Positions 40,624-48,883 of a DNA stretch of 57,574 bases are shown here, one piece after another. The stretch comes from Bacteroidales bacterium (GTDB taxonomy: Bacteria > Bacteroidota > Bacteroidia > Bacteroidales > UBA932). Positions within the stretch are counted from its first letter, which is position 1. Every line of letters begins with the position of its first letter. Location: NCBI GenBank assembly GCA_017937885.1, contig JAGBCS010000022.1, forward strand, positions 1-57,574, written 5' to 3'. Below the pieces are notes generated by a model, which did no database searches, was not told where the DNA came from, and saw nothing but the letters and a program-made list of their open reading frames with translations. A program made the translations under genes and the position numbers.

Positions 40624-41612
40624 CCATGAAAAGGAATCTTCTGCTGATAGCCGGTGTCTTCATCACGGTTATTGTGATGATGCTTCTTGGCAATGTCATC
40701 ACGATTGCCGAGAAGCTGGGTGAAGTGTGCGGAACCGTTTATGTCGAGTACGCATTCTATGTCCTTGTGCTTGTCCTTGCCGTGATCTTCGTCATCGGTC
40801 CTATTATCCGCGTGCACAGCGCACCGGAGTTCCCGGCTCTGAAGGTGGACGGGACGGCTGATCTTCAGAAACTGAACGGGTTCGGGAAGCGGCTTGCATC
40901 TGCCTGCGGCTATATTGAGGATGAAGAACTGAGAAAGAAGCATCAGGCCGAGTTCTCGGAAGCGTTGATGAACAGCAGAGATGACCTTGAGCTGTTGAAA
41001 TCCGTGCTGGATAAGGAACTGACACTCAGGTTTGAAGGCGATAAGTCACTGGGAGTGAGCGGCATCAATTCAAGGATGAAGGAGTGGGCCAAGTCCGTCT
41101 TCCTCATCACGGCCGTATCGCAGAACAGCATCGTGGATTCTGTTGCAATATTGGTGCTTAACTACCGTCAGATGGAAGACCTGATACTTTCGACCGGCTT
41201 CCGTCCGACACGCGGACAGCTGTTCCGTCTTTATGTGAACATCCTTTCCACCACTCTGATTTCATATTGTACATCTGAAATCGTGAACGATCTTGCCGGA
41301 GAATCCTCGATTGCAGGGGCCCTGGCCGGGCTTAAGATCCCTGGGGTCGTGACCGAGTCCGCGATTCAGGGAGCGGTCAACGCCCTTCTGACGCTCAGGA
41401 TCGGATATGTTACGAAGTCCTTTCTGACGGAAGGTCCGGACGCCTTGACCGGCAGACAGCGCCGCAAGGCGGTTTCCATAGCGGCATTCAAGTCGGCTTT
41501 TGTCGCCATTCCCGGTGTCCTTGCCGGTACTGTGGCCAAGACCATGACGGCGATGGGCAAAGGCCTGTCAAACCTTATGAAAGGAAAGTCAGCGGCAGAA
41601 GAACAGATTTGA
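40620..41612 (+). CDS. DUF697 family membrane protein
   Basis: 330 residues. Two N-terminal membrane helices (about 7-26 and 44-62) followed by a cytoplasmic domain; the C-terminal part (about 150-300, SVFLITAVSQNSIVD, YVNILSTTLISYC, GALAGLKIPGVVTESAIQGAVNALLTLRIG) matches DUF697, seen also in the YcjF proteins associated with GTPases. No GTPase lies next to it. It is translationally coupled to the aminopeptidase (ATGA), and its function is unknown. Confidence 0.85.
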   Translation: MTMKRNLLLIAGVFITVIVMMLLGNVITIAEKLGEVCGTVYVEYAFYVLVLVLAVIFVIGPIIRVHSAPEFPALKVDGTADLQKLNGFGKRLASACGYIEDEELRKKHQAEFSEALMNSRDDLELLKSVLDKELTLRFEGDKSLGVSGINSRMKEWAKSVFLITAVSQNSIVDSVAILVLNYRQMEDLILSTGFRPTRGQLFRLYVNILSTTLISYCTSEIVNDLAGESSIAGALAGLKIPGVVTESAIQGAVNALLTLRIGYVTKSFLTEGPDALTGRQRRKAVSIAAFKSAFVAIPGVLAGTVAKTMTAMGKGLSNLMKGKSAAEEQI

Positions 41613-41624
41613 GAAAAATTTTCT

Positions 41625-41632
41625 AAATTTGG
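41625..41632 (+). promoter_or_regulatory. -7 promoter box of the RelA/SpoT gene
   Basis: TAAATTTG (TAnnTTTG), 28 bases before ATG 41660. Confidence 0.6.
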
Positions 41633-41659
41633 CTCTTTATCGCTTTAATCACAGAGCCT

Positions 41660-43534
41660 ATGGAAACTAACTATGATGTCGTGATCCAGAATCTGGCGGA
41701 CGGATTGTTCCGTGAACTGGAGCATAAGGAGGATCCTCAGGATATGGCCAGGCTGCGTGCAGCCTTTGAGTTCGCACGCGAGGCTCATGCCCCGCAGAAG
41801 CGCAAGTCAGGAGAGCCGTATATCATTCATCCGGTGAATGTGGCGCGTATCGTGGCAGAGGAGCTGGAACTTGGCGCAGACTCTGTGATTGCTGCCTTCC
41901 TGCACGATGTTGTAGAAGATACTCCATATACGATAGAGGATATCCGTGAGCGCTTTGGAGACGAAGTGGCCTTCATCGTGGGTGTCGTGACCAAGGAGAA
42001 GAAGGACAAGTACGTCCAGTCCAAGCAGATAGACAATTTCCGTCAGATCCTTGCCTCCATGCAGTATGATGTCCGTGCTCTGCTCATCAAGCTGGCTGAC
42101 CGTCTGCACAACATGCGTACGCTGAGCAGCATGAGGCCGGACAAGCAGATGAAGATAGCCGGAGAGACCGACTATTTCTATGCCCCGCTGGCAAACCGCC
42201 TCGGACTTTATCATGTCAAGACCGAACTCGAAAACCTGTCGTTCCAATATCGCTGTCCACGCGAATATTCCCTTCTGGAAAAGCTTCTTGATGAGGAGTT
42301 TACGGCTGCCCGTCCGCATATCGAGGCTTTCACCTCGAAGATAGAGGCTTTGCTCGCCGAGCGTGGCATCAAGGCCCGTACGGAGGTCCGCTACCGCAAG
42401 CCGTACAGCATCTGGCTGAAGATGAACGCCAGAGGCTGCGACTTCGCCCATGTGGATACGAAATATTATGTAAGGATCATCTATCGCGATCATGAACCAC
42501 TGTCCGAGAAGGATACCAGCCTCCGCATATATTCCGCCCTTACCGACGCATTCAAGGAACGTCCGGGAAGCGTTTCGAACTATATAGATGCTCCGAAGGA
42601 GAACGGCTACCAGAGCTTCCAGGTAAAGCTCCTGAATGACAGGGGCATATGGGAGGAGATCCATATTTCGTCAGAACGAATGATGCGAAACGGCCGTCTT
42701 GGCTGCGCAGCCGAACGTACGGACGAGAACATCAAGTCATGGCTCAGCAAGTTCAATGAACTTCTGAAGGAGGTGGCGGATCAGGAGGAAGGCCTCGATT
42801 TCATGGAAGGAGTGACTTCTTCGTTCTACTACGATGATATAATGGTCTTTACGCCGAAAGGCCGAGGTATAATCCTGCCTCAGGGGGCTACAGCCCTTGA
42901 TTTCGCTTTCGAGATTCATAGCGGGATAGGTATGAAGGCACATTATGCCCGTATCAACGGAAAACTGTGTTCGATAAAGACACCGCTTCGCAGAGGTGAC
43001 TGCGTCGAGATCGGAACGGACGAGCGTGCTGAGCCGCAGCTGGACTGGCTTGACAATGTCCTGACCTATAAGGCACGAAAGTATATCAATTCCTTCCTGT
43101 CTCATAAGGAAACGACAGGCTACCAGCGATGTCCGAACTGCCATCCGCTTCCGGGCGACGAGGTGATCGGATTCAAGAATCCGGACGGCACCATCCAGGT
43201 TCATAAGAGAAACTGTCAGAGCGCGATCCGCCTGGCATCCCAGCATGGCGATTCGATCGTGGCGGTCTCATTCGATGAAAACCCTTCACTGCTTTATCCG
43301 GTACGTATAAGTGTCAGGGCGATAGACCGATACCATCTCCTTAGCGACCTTGTCGAATGCATAACCGAGAAACTCCGTCTCTCGATGCTGAGCCTCAGCA
43401 CCGAGACCGTCGACAATATCGGCGTCTGCACGATAGACTTCTCCGTCCACTCCATGAACGAACTCCAGACCGCCATGGACAGCATCGCCGCCATCCCTGG
43501 CGTCGACGAGGTATCGAGGATTGATATTGAGTAG
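41660..43534 (+). CDS. RelA/SpoT homologue, (p)ppGpp hydrolase with divergent synthetase domain
   Basis: 624 residues, shorter than E. coli SpoT (about 700). The HD hydrolase domain is complete: HP at 58-59, H82-D83 in FLHDVVEDT, and KLADRLHNMRTL. The synthetase region (about 220-345) retains YIDAPKENGYQSF but lacks several hallmarks: the DxxAVRI core reads DTKYYVRII, the EIQIRT motif reads EIHISS, and the AHW segment is replaced by GCAAERTD. TGS (about 394-460) and ACT (about 545-624) domains follow. Hydrolysis is therefore probable and synthesis uncertain. It ends at a bidirectional terminator. Confidence 0.88.
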   Translation: METNYDVVIQNLADGLFRELEHKEDPQDMARLRAAFEFAREAHAPQKRKSGEPYIIHPVNVARIVAEELELGADSVIAAFLHDVVEDTPYTIEDIRERFGDEVAFIVGVVTKEKKDKYVQSKQIDNFRQILASMQYDVRALLIKLADRLHNMRTLSSMRPDKQMKIAGETDYFYAPLANRLGLYHVKTELENLSFQYRCPREYSLLEKLLDEEFTAARPHIEAFTSKIEALLAERGIKARTEVRYRKPYSIWLKMNARGCDFAHVDTKYYVRIIYRDHEPLSEKDTSLRIYSALTDAFKERPGSVSNYIDAPKENGYQSFQVKLLNDRGIWEEIHISSERMMRNGRLGCAAERTDENIKSWLSKFNELLKEVADQEEGLDFMEGVTSSFYYDDIMVFTPKGRGIILPQGATALDFAFEIHSGIGMKAHYARINGKLCSIKTPLRRGDCVEIGTDERAEPQLDWLDNVLTYKARKYINSFLSHKETTGYQRCPNCHPLPGDEVIGFKNPDGTIQVHKRNCQSAIRLASQHGDSIVAVSFDENPSLLYPVRISVRAIDRYHLLSDLVECITEKLRLSMLSLSTETVDNIGVCTIDFSVHSMNELQTAMDSIAAIPGVDEVSRIDIE

Positions 43535-43549
43535 GATATTCTATGTTAT

Positions 43550-43593
43550 AAAAGAACCGCCCGGCATCGTATGATGGCCGGGCGGCTTCTTTT
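43550..43593. terminator. Bidirectional terminator between RelA/SpoT and sdhC
   Basis: AAAAGAACCGCCCGGC (43550-43565) pairs with GCCGGGCGGCTTCTTTT (43577-43593) apart from one bulge, with A-run and T-run ends on both sides. It separates two convergent genes. Confidence 0.9.
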
Positions 43594-43608
43594 GTATTGC
43601 GTTTCAGA

Positions 43609-44289
43609 TTAGCAGCAGCAGTTAGCCTGGCAGAATGCGTTGATAGCAGTAGCTGCGAAGCCGAGAACGATTACAGCTGCGAAAACGTATCCGATGCACA
43701 TGAGTCTCTTTTCCCATACCTTGTTGCTGAGTCCGATGCTCTGGAATGCGCTCCAGAAACCGTGGCAGAGGTGAAGTCCGAGTGCTGCGAACCAGACGAG
43801 GTAGATAGCTACCATCCACCAGTGCTGGAATGTAGCGTTGAGAAGGTCGTATGGATTTGCTGCGTGCTCACCCATCCACTCAGCGAGCTGCATGTCTGCC
43901 CAGAAGTGGTTGAGGTGGAATGCCACGAGACCGAGGACCACAATACCGAGGACAAGCATGTTCTTTGCTGCCCAAGATTCTGCTTTAGTCTTGTTTGCAA
44001 CAGCGTAGCGCTCTGTACCACGTGCCTTGAGGTTACCGTAAGTAAGGATCAGGGCATAGACGATGTGTACGAGGAAGCCTGCTGCAAGAACTGGAACCAT
44101 TACTGTGATGATCGGAAGTGCCATGAAATCGCAACCTGCCTGGAAGAGTCCGTCAGCTGCGCCATACTTTCCTGTGAACGAGTCGATCACTGAGAAGAAG
44201 TTGATGGTCATGTGCAGAAGAAGGAACACGATCAGGAACAGACCGCTGAGACTCATGATGAGCTTCTTGGTAATAGAAGAAAGTGCCAT
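43609..44289 (-). CDS. sdhC: Succinate dehydrogenase/fumarate reductase cytochrome b subunit (B-type)
   Basis: 226 residues, five membrane helices, matching the single-subunit diheme cytochrome b (FrdC/SdhC B-type) that anchors the flavoprotein and iron-sulfur subunits and exchanges electrons with menaquinone. Conserved histidines occur in the helices (LLLHMTINFF, FHLNHFW, LHLCHGFW). sdhA and sdhB, usually immediately downstream in this order, are not here: a terminator follows after 15 bases and relA/spoT is convergent. The C-terminus is CQANCCC, an unusual cysteine cluster. Promoter TATCTTTG at 44345. Confidence 0.92.
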   Translation of the reverse strand: MALSSITKKLIMSLSGLFLIVFLLLHMTINFFSVIDSFTGKYGAADGLFQAGCDFMALPIITVMVPVLAAGFLVHIVYALILTYGNLKARGTERYAVANKTKAESWAAKNMLVLGIVVLGLVAFHLNHFWADMQLAEWMGEHAANPYDLLNATFQHWWMVAIYLVWFAALGLHLCHGFWSAFQSIGLSNKVWEKRLMCIGYVFAAVIVLGFAATAINAFCQANCCC

Positions 44290-44344
44290 AATTGTTATAA
44301 TCTTTTATAGTTAATATTCAGTCAGAATATGCGCTTCTATCATG

Positions 44345-44352
44345 CAAAGATA
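44345..44352 (-). promoter_or_regulatory. -7 promoter box of sdhC
   Basis: Minus strand TATCTTTG (TAnnTTTG), 56 bases upstream of the sdhC ATG. Confidence 0.6.
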
Positions 44353-44384
44353 TATTCTTTCTTGGAAGTTTCATAATAATTCGA

Positions 44385-44392
44385 TACTTTTG
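44385..44392 (+). promoter_or_regulatory. -7 promoter box of pyrH
   Basis: TACTTTTG (TAnnTTTG), 31 bases upstream of the pyrH ATG. Confidence 0.6.
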
Positions 44393-44422
44393 TTTGCTTG
44401 AATTTTTGAAAACATTAGAGAT

Positions 44423-45133
44423 ATGAGTACTTATAAGCGCGTTCTTTTGAAATTGAGCGGCGAGAGCCTTGGAGGCCCTGCCGGCAAAGGTATTGACGAA
44501 AACTGGCTGGCGGCTTATGCCGAAGAGGTTGCGGCTGCAGTGAAGAATGGCCTTCAGGTCGCTATCGTGATCGGCGGGGGCAACATCTTCAGGGGTCTTC
44601 AGGGCGTAGGAAAAGGCTTTGACAGGGTCAATGGCGACAAGATGGGTATGCTTGCAACCGTGATCAATTCGCTTGGCCTTGCTATGGCGATACGTTCCGC
44701 AGGTGTTGATGCCGAGGTCTTTACGGCTACTCCGATGATGCCGGTTGCGCGCTACTACATGAGGGATGATGCTGTTGCTGTGATGGAGAAGGGTGGAGTC
44801 GCCCTGATTGCCGGCGGTACGGGAAATCCATATTTCACGACAGATTCCGGCGCAGCTCTCCGTGCTCTTGAAATCGGTGCAGATGCCCTTCTCAAGGGTA
44901 CGCGCGTGGACGGAGTATACACTGCTGACCCTGAAAAGGATCCGAATGCGGTGAAGTATGACGAACTCAGCTTCGACAAGGCGATCGAAGACCGTCTCAA
45001 GGTTATGGATCAGACGGCGTTCGCGCTTTGCCGTGAAGGCAACATGCCGATCATTGTCTTCGATATGAATCAGAAGGGCAACCTTACAAAGCTCGTGAAG
45101 GGCGAGAAGGTCGGCACATTGGTACATGTATAA
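44423..45133 (+). CDS. pyrH: UMP kinase
   Basis: 236 residues. Phosphorylates UMP to UDP in pyrimidine synthesis; hexameric amino acid kinase fold. The motifs LKLSGESLGG (about 8-17), VIGGGNIFRG (about 52-61), TGNPYFTTDSGAALRALEIGAD in parts, and a GVYTADP segment are conserved. It is followed after 18 bases by frr, the widespread pyrH-frr arrangement. Confidence 0.97.
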   Translation: MSTYKRVLLKLSGESLGGPAGKGIDENWLAAYAEEVAAAVKNGLQVAIVIGGGNIFRGLQGVGKGFDRVNGDKMGMLATVINSLGLAMAIRSAGVDAEVFTATPMMPVARYYMRDDAVAVMEKGGVALIAGGTGNPYFTTDSGAALRALEIGADALLKGTRVDGVYTADPEKDPNAVKYDELSFDKAIEDRLKVMDQTAFALCREGNMPIIVFDMNQKGNLTKLVKGEKVGTLVHV

Positions 45134-45151
45134 TATCAAAACAAAAATACT

Positions 45152-45715
45152 ATGATTACAAAGGCTAAAGAAATTCTGGCAGCTGCCAAGGACAAGATGT
45201 CCAATGCTGTCAACCACCTCGACGAGGAGCTCAAGACATATCGCGTAGGAAAGGCCAATCCGCTGGTTTTCAATAACGTAATGGTTGATTACTATGGAAG
45301 TCCTACACCGATCCCTCAGGTGGCTTCCGTGACTACTCCTGATGCGAAGACTCTCATGCTTCAGCCTTGGGAGAAGAAGATGATCGCAGCTATCGAGAAG
45401 GCTATCATCGACGCAAACATAGGTCTCACACCGTCAAACAACGGAGAGAGCATCCGCTGTACGGTTCCGCCTCTTACTGAGGAACGTCGTAAGGAGCTCA
45501 TCAAGAAGGCGAAGGGTGCCGGCGAGAACGCAAAGGTGAGCGTGCGCAATGCACGTCGCGATGCGATCGAGGCTCTCAAGAAGGCGAACAAGGACGGCAT
45601 GCCGGAGGATCTCCAGAAGGAGTATGAGCAGCTCGTACAGAAGGAGACAGATGCTTTTGCAAAGAAAGTTGACGAGCTTGTTGCTGCAAAAGAAAAGGAC
45701 ATGATGACCGTATAG
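45152..45715 (+). CDS. frr: Ribosome recycling factor
   Basis: 187 residues. Splits post-termination ribosomes together with EF-G. Signatures: YYGSPTPIPQVASVTTPDA, LMLQPWEK, IRCTVPPLTEERRKELIKKAK in parts, and the coiled-coil C-terminal half. Normal length. No separate terminator lies between frr and the pheA leader, so transcripts from pyrH-frr would reach the attenuator terminator at 45845-45873. Confidence 0.97.
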   Translation: MITKAKEILAAAKDKMSNAVNHLDEELKTYRVGKANPLVFNNVMVDYYGSPTPIPQVASVTTPDAKTLMLQPWEKKMIAAIEKAIIDANIGLTPSNNGESIRCTVPPLTEERRKELIKKAKGAGENAKVSVRNARRDAIEALKKANKDGMPEDLQKEYEQLVQKETDAFAKKVDELVAAKEKDMMTV

Positions 45716-45725
45716 ATATTTTTTC

Positions 45726-45733
45726 TATATTTG
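45726..45733 (+). promoter_or_regulatory. -7 promoter box of the aromatic amino acid operon
   Basis: TATATTTG (TAnnTTTG), only 8 bases before the leader-peptide ATG at 45742. The leader mRNA would therefore begin almost at the start codon, a nearly leaderless arrangement. Confidence 0.7.
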
Positions 45734-45741
45734 CATCCGTT

Positions 45742-45804
45742 ATGGGAACTTATCGATTTAACAGCTTCGGTTATTATTGCTTCTATTTCCAGAAAAGGGG
45801 GTAG
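45742..45804 (+). CDS. Phe/Tyr-rich leader peptide of the pheA operon
   Basis: 20 codons, MGTYRFNSFGYYCFYFQKRG, then TAG. Phe is present four times (residues 6, 9, 14, 16) and Tyr four times (4, 11, 12, 15); eight of twenty residues are the products of the operon it precedes. It lies between a -7 box and an intrinsic terminator, as expected of an attenuation leader. Too short for ordinary ORF calling. Confidence 0.85.
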   Translation: MGTYRFNSFGYYCFYFQKRG

Positions 45805-45805
45805 A

Positions 45806-45873
45806 CCGGACGCTGTGTATCGAATGATATAGAATCATCTATTGTGCTGTCCGGACAACCGGGCAGCATTTTT
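45806..45873 (+). terminator. Attenuator: antiterminator arm and intrinsic terminator before pheA
   Basis: Terminator: TGCTGTCCGG (45845-45854), loop ACAA, CCGGGCAGCA (45859-45868), then TTTTTA. Antiterminator: CCGGAC (45806-45811), starting one base after the leader stop codon, pairs with GTCCGG (45849-45854), the 5' arm of the terminator. An intervening ATGAT/ATCAT hairpin lies at 45824-45838. A ribosome at the leader stop codon would cover CCGGAC and allow termination; a ribosome stalled at Phe/Tyr codons would leave it free. Confidence 0.8.
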
Positions 45874-45879
45874 ATTGTT

Positions 45880-46710
45880 ATGAAAAAAGTTGCAATACAG
45901 GGAGTCAAGGGGTGTTTTCACGAGCAGGCGGCGCGCATGTTCTATCAGTCATGCGGCGAAGGTGTGCCGGAAATCGTGGAGTGTCTTACATTCGACGGAC
46001 TTTACAAGAGCATGGACCAAGGCGCAGCCGATGCAGCTGTGATGGCTATCGAGAATACTGTTTCAGGAGGACTCCTTCCGAACTTCGAGCTGCTTCGTAA
46101 ATATGACCGCAAGATAAAGGGAGAGGTGTTCCTGCGCATTCAGCAGAACCTCATGGCTTTGCCGGGACAGAAGGTAGAGGATATAAAGGAAGTGCGTACG
46201 CATTACATGGCCATCAACCAGACGCGTGAATTCTTCAAGGACTATCCGTGGATAAGGCTGGTCGAATCCGAAGATACCGCAAAGAGTGCGGCGGATGTTG
46301 CTGCCGAAGGCCTGATGGGGGTCGGAGCTGTGGCGTCGGTGCTGGCGGCGGAAATGTATGGTCTTGACATACTTGCGGAAAGTATCGAGACATATAAGCA
46401 GAACTTCACGAGATTCCTGATCTTTGATGATGGGCTGACGGTCGACAAGACAAAGGTAAACAAGGCGTCGATGTGCTTTACGCTTCCGCATGCCCCCGGA
46501 TCTCTTGCGCACGTGCTTACCATCATGTCTTTCTATGGCATGAATCTGACGAGGATCCAGTCCCTTCCGATTCCGGGACAGGAGTGGCAATACTTTTTTT
46601 ATGTGGACATCAAGTTTGACGATTACATCCGTTACGAACAGGCCCTTGCGGCGGTCCGTCCGCTTATGGAAGATATGAACATTTTAGGAGAATATACAGC
46701 AGCGATATGA
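45880..46710 (+). CDS. pheA: Prephenate dehydratase
   Basis: Converts prephenate to phenylpyruvate. 276 residues from ATG 45880 (MKKVAIQGVKGCFHEQAA), 12 codons into the open frame; the longer frame would include the terminator stem. The PDT domain (about 1-185) has a TRF motif in FTRFLIFDDG. A C-terminal ACT domain (about 195-276) follows with NLTRIQSLPI where proteobacterial enzymes have the ESRP Phe-binding motif, so feedback inhibition may differ. No chorismate mutase domain is fused here; the mutase is on the last gene of the operon. Its stop overlaps the aminotransferase start (ATGA). Confidence 0.95.
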   Translation: MKKVAIQGVKGCFHEQAARMFYQSCGEGVPEIVECLTFDGLYKSMDQGAADAAVMAIENTVSGGLLPNFELLRKYDRKIKGEVFLRIQQNLMALPGQKVEDIKEVRTHYMAINQTREFFKDYPWIRLVESEDTAKSAADVAAEGLMGVGAVASVLAAEMYGLDILAESIETYKQNFTRFLIFDDGLTVDKTKVNKASMCFTLPHAPGSLAHVLTIMSFYGMNLTRIQSLPIPGQEWQYFFYVDIKFDDYIRYEQALAAVRPLMEDMNILGEYTAAI

Positions 46711-47909
46711 TGATAAGACCGGCAAAAAGGACGGAAAGCGTTCAGGAATACTACTTCTCACGCAAGTTGAAGGAAATTGCGCAGATGAATGCCGATCGTG
46801 CGCTTCGTGGTGAGGAGCTCGTGATCAACCTCGGCATCGGCTCGCCTGACGGCATTCCGCCGATGCCAGCAATAGAGGCTTTGTGCGAAAGTGCGCGACA
46901 GCCTGGAAACCATGCTTATCAGAGCTATGTGGGACTCCCGGAGCTGAGGCAGGCATTTGCCGACTGGTATCGACGCTGGTATGGTGTCGGACTAGATCCG
47001 AAGACCGAGATCCAGCCCCTTGTAGGATCCAAGGAAGCTATTCTGCTGATTTCCCTGGCCTTCCTTGATAAAGGAGACAAGGTGCTGGTTCCTGACCCTG
47101 GGTATCCGACCTATTCTTCGGCATCTCAACTCGTAGAGGCGGAAATCTTGACATACGATCTTCGCGAGGAGAACGGCTGGCAGCCTGACTTCGAGGCTAT
47201 CGAGCAGATGGATCTGAGAGGAGTCAAGATCATGTGGACGAATTATCCGAACATGCCGACCGGTGCTCCTGCTTCGGAAGAACTTTACAAGAAGCTTGTC
47301 GATTTCGGAAGAAGGCACGGCATCATGATCTGTAATGACAATCCGTACAGCTTCATTCTGAATGACCGTCCGCTGTCGATACTTGCCCAGCCTGGAGCGA
47401 AAGAGTGCTGTCTGGAACTTAATTCCCTCAGCAAAGCCCACAACATGGCAGGTTGGCGAATAGGTATGGTGGCAGCTGAGTCTCAGGTGATTGCAGAGAT
47501 ATTAAAGGTCAAGAGCCAGATGGACTCAGGTATGTTCAAGCCGCTTCAGGTCGCTGCGGTTGAGGCTTTGAATCAAGGTCCGGAATGGTTCTCGCAGCTG
47601 AATGAAGAGTATCGGCGCAGAAGAGTCCTGGCCGGGGAGATCTTCGATCTTCTGGGTGCCAGATATGACAAGGATAGCACTGGAATGTTTCTTTGGGGAA
47701 AGGTTCCGTCGGAAGTCGCGGAAGGCGACGGAAGGACTCCCGGTCAGGTCGTATCCGACAGGATTCTTTACGAAGCCGGAGTTTTCATCACCCCTGGCTT
47801 TATTTTCGGCAGGAATGGAGGAAACTTTATCCGCATATCGCTTTGTGCAAAGCCGGAGACCCTGAAAAAGGCAGCGTCACAGATAAAAGCGTGTGGCGTA
47901 CTCGGCTGA
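46707..47909 (+). CDS. PLP-dependent aminotransferase (class I/II), probable aromatic aminotransferase
   Basis: 400 residues. Fold type I aminotransferase; the PLP lysine lies in LNSLSKAHNMAGWRIG. The N-terminal INLGIGSPDGIPP, the NYPNMPTGAPAS and the CNDNPYSFI segments are conserved. Located between pheA and tyrA, it most likely transaminates phenylpyruvate and 4-hydroxyphenylpyruvate; relatives are also annotated as aspartate or LL-diaminopimelate aminotransferases. Its start overlaps the pheA stop by 4 bases. The 100 bp after it contain a small AATATCA/TGATATT stem. Confidence 0.92.
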   Translation: MMIRPAKRTESVQEYYFSRKLKEIAQMNADRALRGEELVINLGIGSPDGIPPMPAIEALCESARQPGNHAYQSYVGLPELRQAFADWYRRWYGVGLDPKTEIQPLVGSKEAILLISLAFLDKGDKVLVPDPGYPTYSSASQLVEAEILTYDLREENGWQPDFEAIEQMDLRGVKIMWTNYPNMPTGAPASEELYKKLVDFGRRHGIMICNDNPYSFILNDRPLSILAQPGAKECCLELNSLSKAHNMAGWRIGMVAAESQVIAEILKVKSQMDSGMFKPLQVAAVEALNQGPEWFSQLNEEYRRRRVLAGEIFDLLGARYDKDSTGMFLWGKVPSEVAEGDGRTPGQVVSDRILYEAGVFITPGFIFGRNGGNFIRISLCAKPETLKKAASQIKACGVLG

Positions 47910-48009
47910 ATATCAGCGAGTTGATATTTTGTCCCGCATGGCGAGGCTGTCGGGATAAAGTATTTAACACCTTGATTACCAAGAGGTTGTGTATCATGAA
48001 AAAGAAGAT

Positions 48010-48873
48010 ATGAAGGTAGGAATAATAGGACTAGGACTTATAGGCGGCTCGATGGCTGTCGATCTGAAGCGTCGGGGCTTTGCGAGGGAAATCCTCGGAG
48101 TCGAGGCGGAACCGGTAAATGCCGCGGCGGCGGAGAAGATCGGCCTTGTGGACCGTATAGTAAGCTATGACGAATGTGTGGCGGAAAGCGACATCGTCGT
48201 GATATCTGTGCCGGTAGGTGCGGCTGTCCGCATGCTTCCTGACGTACTCGACCGTTTCCATGAAGAGGAAAAGGCGGGGAAATGCGAGCGCGTGGTGATG
48301 GATGTGTGTTCGACGAAGGAACAGCTCGAGCGCAGCGTGAAGTACCATCCGATGAGACGCAACTATGTCGCTTCGCATCCGATGGCGGGAACGGAGTACA
48401 GCGGTCCATGGGCGGCCATGCCGGGACTTTTCGACGGTCATGCCTGCATCATCTGCGATTCGCAGGAGTCTTCGCCTAAGGCGGTGCGGAAAGTGGAAGA
48501 ACTGTACAACACGCTGAACATGAGGACGATATATATGAATTCGTCAAACCATGACGTCCATACGGCATATATCTCCCATATCTCGCATGTCACTTCTTTC
48601 GCCTTGGCGCTTACGGTGCTTGAGAAGGAAAAGGATGAAAAGCACATCTTCGATCTGGCATCGGGAGGTTTCTCGTCGACAGTCCGTCTGGCGAAGAGCA
48701 GCCCGGACATGTGGACTCCGATCCTGACGCAGAACAGGGACAACGTCCTCCATGTGATGGATACATATATCGAGAAGATGAACGAGTTCCGAAAGGCGAT
48801 AGCTGATTCGGACGAAGATGAGATACGACATCTCATAGAGGAATCCAACCGTATCAGAAGAATAATAAGATAA
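48010..48873 (+). CDS. tyrA: Prephenate dehydrogenase
   Basis: Oxidative decarboxylation of prephenate to 4-hydroxyphenylpyruvate with NAD(P). 287 residues from ATG 48010 (MKVGIIGLGLIGGSMAVDL); a GTG at 47989 is possible. The dinucleotide fold GLGLIGGS is at about 6-13, followed by ISVPVGA, the VCSTKEQLE block, and SHPMAGTEYSG, which carries a catalytic histidine. No ACT domain. Third gene of the operon. Confidence 0.94.
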   Translation: MKVGIIGLGLIGGSMAVDLKRRGFAREILGVEAEPVNAAAAEKIGLVDRIVSYDECVAESDIVVISVPVGAAVRMLPDVLDRFHEEEKAGKCERVVMDVCSTKEQLERSVKYHPMRRNYVASHPMAGTEYSGPWAAMPGLFDGHACIICDSQESSPKAVRKVEELYNTLNMRTIYMNSSNHDVHTAYISHISHVTSFALALTVLEKEKDEKHIFDLASGGFSSTVRLAKSSPDMWTPILTQNRDNVLHVMDTYIEKMNEFRKAIADSDEDEIRHLIEESNRIRRIIR

Positions 48874-48883
48874 ACTAAATACT

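Noticed and set aside
44318..45217. 299-residue ORF antisense to pyrH
   Set aside because: Shadow frame of pyrH; pyrH is unmistakable, and the antisense frame spans the sdhC/pyrH promoter region.
45734..45879. T-box leader for pheA
   Set aside because: No T-box sequence or specifier stem is visible; a translated F/Y-rich ORF explains the structure better.
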